A DNA stretch of 13,031 bases from UBA9619 sp964630665. GTDB taxonomy: Bacteria; Pseudomonadota; Gammaproteobacteria; Arenicellales; UBA868. The stretch is from positions 1-13,031 of the forward strand of contig CAZVVN010000083.1 in NCBI GenBank assembly GCA_964630665.1, in the 5' to 3' direction. Shown in pieces: positions 8,367 to 13,031 of the stretch (position 1 is its first letter; each line of letters opens with the position of its first letter). The translations under genes were made by a program, and so were the position numbers. The notes below the pieces were generated by a model. The model was not told where the DNA came from, made no database searches, and saw nothing but the letters and a program-made list of their open reading frames with translations.

Positions 8367-8426
8367 AGTATCCTTCAGGTTTGAGCACCCCTGGAACCCT
8401 GTCAGATCGTAAAGGAGAACTGAATA

Positions 8427-9824
8427 ATGACAACTGAATCGGCGGCTCTGGCGGACACACTGATCACCGGCCGGCCGGAGCCCGATCTGGATCACCTTCG
8501 TGCCCGCAATGCCCGCAGTGTGTGGCATCCGATGGCACACCCGGGTGCCCACCAGGCGAATCCGCCCCGCATTATCACGGCAGCCGATGGTGTCTATATC
8601 CAAGATGACGAAGGTCACCGCGTGATTGATGCTGTCGGCGGGATCTGGAACGTCAATCTGGGTTATTCCTGTACCCCAATTAAGCAGGCCATCGCCCGGC
8701 AACTGGACGTCCTGCCTTTCTATTCGGCGTTTAAGGGGACGACCAGCACTCGGTTGATCGAACTGGCGGACCGGTTGGTCGGTGTGCTGGAGCCCGAAGG
8801 CATGCGTCGCGCGTTTTTTACCTCGGGTGGCAGCGACAGTGTCGAAACAGCCTTAAGGTTGACCCGCCAGTTCTGGAAGCTGGCAGGACAGCCGGGTAAG
8901 GTGAAATTCTTCTCCTTCAAAAAGGGTTATCACGGAACTCATTTCGGCGGTGCCTCAATCAACGGTAATGACCGTTTCCGCAAAAGTTATGAGCCAATGC
9001 TGCCGGGCTGCATCCAGTTGCCTTTCCCATCGCTCTATCACAATCCGTTCGGGATTGAAGACATTGACGAGTTGACGGACGTTTGCCTCAGGCAGATCGA
9101 GCAGGAGATCAACTATCAAGGAGCAGACAGCATTGCGGCTTTTATCGCAGAACCGGTGCTCGGTGCGGGCGGCATTCTGGTGCCTCCGCCACGTCTGTGG
9201 CCGGCACTGCGCGCCTTGTGTGATAAGTACGATATTCTCTTGATCGCCGATGAAGTTGTCACGGGTTTTGGACGGACGGGGTCCTGGTTTGGTACCCGGG
9301 CCTGGGGTGTCAGGCCCGATATGATGTGTTTTGCAAAGGCCATCACCTCCGGGTATTTCCCATTCGGGGCGTTGATGCTCAATGAACGAATTGAGACCGT
9401 ATTTATGGAAAGCGGTCCTGACGGCGCTATCGGCCATGGCTATACCTACTCCGGCCATCCGGTCGGCTGTGCTGCGGCACTGGCGACACTGGATGTCACG
9501 TTCGGCCAGGATCTACCCGGCAATGCATTGGCGCGAGGTGAGCAGTTGATGGCATCACTCAAGGCGCTGCAGGCAGAACACCATATGATCGGTGACGTGC
9601 GAGGAAAGGGTCTGATGGTGGGCGTCGAACTGGTGGCTGATCGCGAATCGAAAACGCCATTGGACCCGCAACTCGGCGAAGCCCTGGCCGATCGAGTTTT
9701 CGCGGCAGGTGCGATGATCCGTGTTTCCGGGAATATCATCATCATGTCGCCACCGCTGGTGATTACTGAATCGGAGATCGATTCCCTGGCGCAGGCACTG
9801 TCTGTCGGCTTTGCCGGAGCCTGA
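8427..9824 (+). CDS. Class III PLP-dependent omega-aminotransferase
   Basis: A full-length (465 aa) fold-type I aminotransferase of the omega-amino acid/diamine:pyruvate group. Visible elements are the N-terminal VWHPMAHPGAH motif, GGIWNVNLGY near 71-80 in the substrate region, SGGSDSVET at 133-141 (PLP phosphate binding), and YHGTHFGGASING. These are followed by AEPVLGAGGI, LLIADEVVTGFGRTG with Asp275 bonding the pyridine nitrogen, and CFAKAITSGYFPFGA with the PLP-Schiff-base Lys304. Close families include beta-alanine:pyruvate, putrescine/cadaverine:pyruvate and taurine:pyruvate transaminases; the substrate cannot be assigned. The start ATG 8427 has an excellent AAAGGAG at 8411-8417 with 9 nt spacing. 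It is followed by a TTT transporter 158 nt downstream, suggesting that the imported compound or a product of it bears or receives an amino group. Confidence 0.93.
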   Translation: MTTESAALADTLITGRPEPDLDHLRARNARSVWHPMAHPGAHQANPPRIITAADGVYIQDDEGHRVIDAVGGIWNVNLGYSCTPIKQAIARQLDVLPFYSAFKGTTSTRLIELADRLVGVLEPEGMRRAFFTSGGSDSVETALRLTRQFWKLAGQPGKVKFFSFKKGYHGTHFGGASINGNDRFRKSYEPMLPGCIQLPFPSLYHNPFGIEDIDELTDVCLRQIEQEINYQGADSIAAFIAEPVLGAGGILVPPPRLWPALRALCDKYDILLIADEVVTGFGRTGSWFGTRAWGVRPDMMCFAKAITSGYFPFGALMLNERIETVFMESGPDGAIGHGYTYSGHPVGCAAALATLDVTFGQDLPGNALARGEQLMASLKALQAEHHMIGDVRGKGLMVGVELVADRESKTPLDPQLGEALADRVFAAGAMIRVSGNIIIMSPPLVITESEIDSLAQALSVGFAGA

Positions 9825-9836
9825 TTCAGCCGGCAA
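9811..9836 (+). terminator. Hairpin overlapping the aminotransferase stop codon
   Basis: TTGCCGG (9811-9817) and CCGGCAA (9830-9836) make a perfect 7-bp GC-rich stem with a 12-nt loop that includes the stop codon. No run of T follows, so it may be an mRNA 3'-end stabiliser or a weak or factor-assisted terminator rather than an intrinsic terminator. Confidence 0.3.
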
Positions 9837-9982
9837 CCTTGAAATAGTCCGGTGTCTTAACTTAGAGTGGCGGATGCAACCTGCTGGTGGTAGTGCGACT
9901 CCCTCAAGATTCTTTATTCTTGTGGAAACAGCACACTGAAAAGTGAGGTGTTTGTGATCATTTTATCTGTGGAGGATAAGAC

Positions 9983-10942
9983 ATGAAAATGACCTTGAAA
10001 CTGGTCGTACTGAGTATCCTGGCGTCGTTTCTGGTATTCGGCTCAGCTGCCCGGGCGGAGTATCCCGAAAAACCGGTGACCTTTATTGTGCCCTGGCCGC
10101 CGGGTGATCTTGAAGATATCACCACTCGTATGATCGCTGAAGAATTCCAGAAAGAGTACGGTGTCGCTGCGGCCGTAGTAAACAAGCCCGGCGGCGGTGG
10201 TGGTCCGTTCCCGGGTGCTGCCGAGGTGGCGAATGCGCCTGCTGATGGCTACACCATCGGGTCGTTCGTGATTGGTGTGCCGATCATCGGTCCGCTCGTC
10301 GGTGTGCCTGGATTCGAAGATCCTGATCTGTTTGAGCCGGTCGGTATTTTTATCATCTACCCGTTCCTGCTGGCCGCCAGTGGTGACGCTCCATACAGCA
10401 ACATGGCTGAACTTGCTGAGTATGCCAAGTCCCACAAAGTAGCTCTCGGCCACTTTGGCTACGGGTTGATTCCGACTCGGGCAACAATTGTGGCTGCGAT
10501 GGAGCTTGGGTTTGAGTTTGGCAGCGAAGCGGCATTCGATATGAACGATTGCAACACGTTAGCCAGCGGCGATGCCGATGTGATCAATACCACCGCGGCT
10601 TTAGTATTGCCGTGTCTGGACGACCTTAATGTTCTGGCTACTATCACCGGACCTGACCGGACTTCAGTGACGCCCAATGTCGCGACGCTCACCGAACAGG
10701 TGCCTGGTATAGACGTACCGACGCTTTGGAATGGCCTGTTCGTCAAGAAGGGAACACCACAGATCGTCAAGGACAAGCTCGCAGCTGTCGCCAAGCGGGT
10801 GGTCGCCAGTGATGCGGTGGCAAAAGTTGCCAAGGACACGGGTGGCATCTTCTTCTGGGAAGGTCCAGCCGAGGCTAAAGCACGCATCGCACGTGACTGG
10901 AAGTCCACCGAGTGGATGTTCAAGAAGATGGGAGACCTGTAG
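9983..10942 (+). CDS. tctC: TctC-type periplasmic solute-binding protein (Bug family) of a TTT transporter
   Basis: This 319-residue protein is the extracytoplasmic receptor of a tripartite tricarboxylate transporter system. A Sec signal peptide is clear: MKMTLK, a hydrophobic stretch to about residue 20, and likely cleavage after ARA at residue 25, before EYPEKPVTFIVP, the standard Bug-protein opening. The ligand-loop region reads WPPGDLEDITTRM, with Gly41-Asp42 where most family members have Gly-Gly; Asp45 is retained. VVNKPGGGGG and NAPADGYTIG are further family blocks. The mature protein has exactly two cysteines (190 and 211), which could form a disulfide. GGAGG at 9971-9975 with 7 nt spacing supports ATG 9983. 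The ligand is unknown; family members bind diverse carboxylates and some amides or amino acids. Confidence 0.93.
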   Translation: MKMTLKLVVLSILASFLVFGSAARAEYPEKPVTFIVPWPPGDLEDITTRMIAEEFQKEYGVAAAVVNKPGGGGGPFPGAAEVANAPADGYTIGSFVIGVPIIGPLVGVPGFEDPDLFEPVGIFIIYPFLLAASGDAPYSNMAELAEYAKSHKVALGHFGYGLIPTRATIVAAMELGFEFGSEAAFDMNDCNTLASGDADVINTTAALVLPCLDDLNVLATITGPDRTSVTPNVATLTEQVPGIDVPTLWNGLFVKKGTPQIVKDKLAAVAKRVVASDAVAKVAKDTGGIFFWEGPAEAKARIARDWKSTEWMFKKMGDL

Positions 10943-10961
10943 CCGGTCACTACGGCTATTT
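10940..10961 (+). other. Small hairpin at the tctC stop codon
   Basis: TAGCCG (10940-10945, beginning with the TAG stop) pairs with CGGCTA (10953-10958) across a 7-nt loop, followed by TTT. It stands directly upstream of the much stronger hairpin at 10972-10996 and may help trim or stabilise the 3' end of a tctC-only transcript. Confidence 0.35.
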
Positions 10962-10971
10962 AGAGGTTCCG

Positions 10972-11003
10972 AGTCGGGCGGCGTAGCCGCCCGACTTTCT
11001 TTC
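10972..11003 (+). terminator. Strong GC-rich hairpin with T-rich tail between tctC and tctB (attenuator-type)
   Basis: AGTCGGGCGGC (10972-10982) and GCCGCCCGACT (10986-10996) form a perfect 11-bp stem with a GTA loop, followed by TTCTTTC (10997-11003). It sits in the 75-nt gap between the binding-protein gene and the first membrane gene. Such elements commonly act as partial terminators or 3'-end protectors, so that binding protein is made in excess of the membrane subunits. Confidence 0.75.
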
Positions 11004-11017
11004 AGGATATAAGCTTC

Positions 11018-11554
11018 ATGGATCAATCTGACAATGTCCGATCCAGTGCGGCTATCAACTTTTTCTGTGCTGCATTCATTGTTCTGGTGACGCTGGTTCT
11101 GGTGAGCCAGCTGGACAGCCAGACCCGATGGATCAAGCGCGCGGATCTGGTCATGCAACCGGGCTTTTTCCCGGCAGTCGGCCTGCTGGTGATGGGTCTG
11201 CCAGCGCTTGTTCTCTCTGTAGTGTCTTATCGCCAGATGCGCTCCGGGATCGATCTGGAGTCACCCCGTATTATCGTCGCCGGTTTTCATCGCTGCTGCG
11301 AATTTGCCGTATGGTTTCTGTTTTATGTTTACATCATCCGGTGGGTGGGGTATCTGATGGCAACGCTGCTGTTTATGCCGGCGCTCAGTCTGCGGGTAGG
11401 GTTTCGCGGTGTACGCTGGATGGTGACGGCGGCACTGATCGGTTTAGTCATTGTACTGTTGTTCAGGACCGGGCTTCAGGTCCGTTTACCGGATGGTTAT
11501 ATCTATGGTTACCTGCCCCCGGAGATTCGTAATTTCATGATCCGCAACTTCTGA
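11018..11554 (+). CDS. tctB: TctB-type small membrane subunit of a TTT transporter
   Basis: A 178-residue hydrophobic protein of the usual TctB length. Its membrane segments are visible at about 11-30, 51-70, 95-126 (probably two helices, close together) and 132-149. The family motif QPGFFP at 47-52, a variant of the usual DPGFFP, lies just before the second segment. TctB is the small integral inner-membrane partner of TctA, needed for uptake. It starts at ATG 11018 after a weak AGGA at 11004-11007. It lies 75 nt after tctC, with an 11-bp hairpin between, and 8 nt before tctA. Sequence conservation in TctB is low, so identity rests on the motif, topology and gene order. Confidence 0.88.
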   Translation: MDQSDNVRSSAAINFFCAAFIVLVTLVLVSQLDSQTRWIKRADLVMQPGFFPAVGLLVMGLPALVLSVVSYRQMRSGIDLESPRIIVAGFHRCCEFAVWFLFYVYIIRWVGYLMATLLFMPALSLRVGFRGVRWMVTAALIGLVIVLLFRTGLQVRLPDGYIYGYLPPEIRNFMIRNF

Positions 11555-11562
11555 GCTTTCTC

Positions 11563-13031
11563 ATGATCGAGTTGCTGCTCGAGTCATTAATGCTGATCGC
11601 GCGATGGGATGTTGCGATCGCGCTTTTGATCGGTGCAATTGGCGGCGTCATCATCGGGGCCATTCCAGGTGTCGGTCCCGCGGTTGCCATCGCGATCCTA
11701 CTGCCGGCGACTTATAAGCTCGAACCCCTAGTTGGACTGACACTGTTACTGGGTATTTACGGCGCGGCACTTTATGGTGGCGCTATTCCCGCGATTCTGA
11801 TTAACACACCAGGTACACCCGTCAATGCGCTGACGACTTATGACGGTCACCCCATTGCCAGGCGCGGTGAACCGCGTCGGGCACTGTCGCTTGCCTACAG
11901 TGCGAGTTTCATCGGTGGGATCGTCAGTGTCCTGGCACTGATTTTTCTCACACCTAAGCTCGCGGCAGTCGCACCTTACTTTGGCAGCCGGGATATTCTG
12001 ATGGCGGCGCTTTTGGGGCTGGTGTTGGTGATACTGACCCACCGTGGGCAGACGCTGGCTGCAGCCGCATTGGTCGGCATGGGTGTGTTCATCACGGTGG
12101 TCGGCATGGAACCGGTTCGTTTCAGTGATCGTTTTGTTTTCGGCTTGGCCTGGTTACGCGGCGGCCTGGCACTCATTCCCGCCGTTCTCGGCCTGTTTGC
12201 GATCTCACAGGCGTTTATCCTTTTGCAATCCTCGGATGCACCCCGACAAATTCCCAAGGTGACGGGGAGCCCCTTCGCCGGCTTGTTTGAAGTCTTTCGA
12301 CGGCTTAAGCGGGTCGCCCTGTGCTCGTCCGGATTCGGGATCATCATGGGCATTATTCCCGGTGTGGGAGAGTTCCTGGCACAGTTCTTCTCTTATGGCC
12401 TGGCACAGAAGCTGAGTCGTAAACCGGAGAAGTTCGGTAAAGGGTCTTCAGAAGGCCTGGTGGCGGCGGAGTCGGCCAACAATGCCGTACCGGCCGCAGC
12501 GATGATTCCATTGCTGGCACTGGGTATCCCGGGGGAAGCGTTGACAGCGATGATGCTGTCTGTTTTCCGGGTACACAACCTGATTCCGGGGCCGAAACTC
12601 TTTGAGACTCAGTCAGAATTTGTTGTCGGTCTTTACGTATGTCTTTTCCTGATTAATTTTATTGTGTTGGCGTTTCTGCTTTCGGCGACACCGTTGCTGA
12701 TCCGGGTCATCAAGGTGCCGGAGCGGTTTCTCGGTGTGGTGGTGCTGACGCTGGCGCTGGTCGGGGTTTACTCTATCCGTAACAGTCTGCCCGACTGCTG
12801 GGTGGCGATAGGATTTGGCCTTTTAGGTTACGTACTTCGCCGCGTGAACTGGCCGTTGGTGCCGATCATCCTCGGTATGGTGCTTGGGGAAATCATCGAG
12901 GCTAAGCTGCGCACCAGCATGGCCCGGGTCGAGACTCCGTTGGATTTTGTTAACCGGCCGGTCTCGGCCACCATTGCGGTCATTATTGTGCTGGCGCTCG
13001 CGGCACATATCTGGACGGAAATCCGAAATTA
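11563..13031 (+). CDS. tctA: TctA-type large membrane subunit of a TTT transporter (3' end cut by window)
   Basis: The frame is open from ATG 11563 to the window edge, giving 489 complete codons plus a partial codon TA. TctA proteins are about 500 residues, so the stop is probably at or just beyond the edge (TA could begin TAA, TAG or a Tyr codon). TctA is the multi-span permease core that couples uptake of the TctC-bound substrate, probably to an ion gradient. Hallmarks: GAIPGVGPAVAIAILLP with IPGVGP at 34-39, LGIYGAALYGGAIPAILINTPGTP, TTYDGHP ending at residue 97, VAAESANN at 300-307, and GIPG at 321-324 followed by NLIPGPKLFE. Many hydrophobic helices are evident. The gene starts 8 nt after tctB with no good Shine-Dalgarno, implying translational coupling. 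Confidence 0.95.
   Translation, partial: MIELLLESLMLIARWDVAIALLIGAIGGVIIGAIPGVGPAVAIAILLPATYKLEPLVGLTLLLGIYGAALYGGAIPAILINTPGTPVNALTTYDGHPIARRGEPRRALSLAYSASFIGGIVSVLALIFLTPKLAAVAPYFGSRDILMAALLGLVLVILTHRGQTLAAAALVGMGVFITVVGMEPVRFSDRFVFGLAWLRGGLALIPAVLGLFAISQAFILLQSSDAPRQIPKVTGSPFAGLFEVFRRLKRVALCSSGFGIIMGIIPGVGEFLAQFFSYGLAQKLSRKPEKFGKGSSEGLVAAESANNAVPAAAMIPLLALGIPGEALTAMMLSVFRVHNLIPGPKLFETQSEFVVGLYVCLFLINFIVLAFLLSATPLLIRVIKVPERFLGVVVLTLALVGVYSIRNSLPDCWVAIGFGLLGYVLRRVNWPLVPIILGMVLGEIIEAKLRTSMARVETPLDFVNRPVSATIAVIIVLALAAHIWTEIRN

Noticed and set aside
8199..8702. 167-codon minus-strand open frame spanning the divergent intergenic region and the start of the aminotransferase gene
   Set aside because: It would overlap the strong ribosome binding site and N-terminus of the aminotransferase, and its protein is low in recognisable structure.
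9837..9982. Sigma-54-like GG/GC elements and the ATTCTT direct repeat (9909-9921) upstream of tctC
   Set aside because: The GG-to-GC spacings seen are 9 or 12 instead of 10, and the 6-nt direct repeat is short enough to be chance. No convincing promoter was found; the ribosome binding site at 9971-9975 is the only clear signal.

Overview
The window is a chromosomal segment from a Gram-negative bacterium, most likely a member of the Pseudomonadota. The evidence is a proteobacterial-type phenylacetate (paa) cluster and a periplasmic solute-binding protein with a Sec signal peptide. The DNA looks moderately GC-rich and gene-dense, and most genes are in tight operons with 4-13 nt spacings or overlaps. 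There is no sign of tRNA, rRNA, CRISPR, IS elements or phage genes. I did not find a convincing undescribed system; the window is a well-formed catabolic and transport locus with some features worth checking.

Region 1 (1-3280, + strand) is the ring 1,2-phenylacetyl-CoA epoxidase operon, paaA (5'-truncated by the window edge), paaB, paaC, paaD and paaE. PaaA and PaaC form the catalytic core. PaaB is the small bridging subunit, PaaD is a DUF59/zinc-ribbon Fe-S maturation-type protein, and PaaE is the FAD/2Fe-2S reductase that feeds electrons from NADPH.

Region 2 (3284-8168, - strand) is an apparent operon read as SDR - paaI (thioesterase) - paaJ (thiolase) - paaK (phenylacetate-CoA ligase) - paaX (repressor). 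It converges on paaE with only 3 nt between the two stop codons. PaaK makes phenylacetyl-CoA, PaaABC(D)E epoxidises it, PaaJ performs thiolytic steps at the end of the pathway, PaaI removes dead-end CoA thioesters, and PaaX should sense phenylacetyl-CoA. The paaZ, paaG, paaF and paaH genes are not in the window.

Region 3 (8169-8426) is a divergent intergenic region. It holds an excellent ribosome binding site for each flanking gene, a perfect 7+7 inverted repeat and candidate promoters in both directions.

Region 4 (8427-13031, + strand) holds a class III PLP-dependent omega-aminotransferase, then a tripartite tricarboxylate transporter (TTT) set: periplasmic binding protein (TctC type), small membrane subunit (TctB) and large membrane subunit (TctA, running off the 3' end). 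A strong GC-rich hairpin sits between tctC and tctB, as expected where a binding protein is made in excess of its membrane partners. The transported substrate cannot be read from the sequence. The neighbourhood makes an amine-, amino-acid- or aromatic-acid-related compound a reasonable guess, but only a guess.
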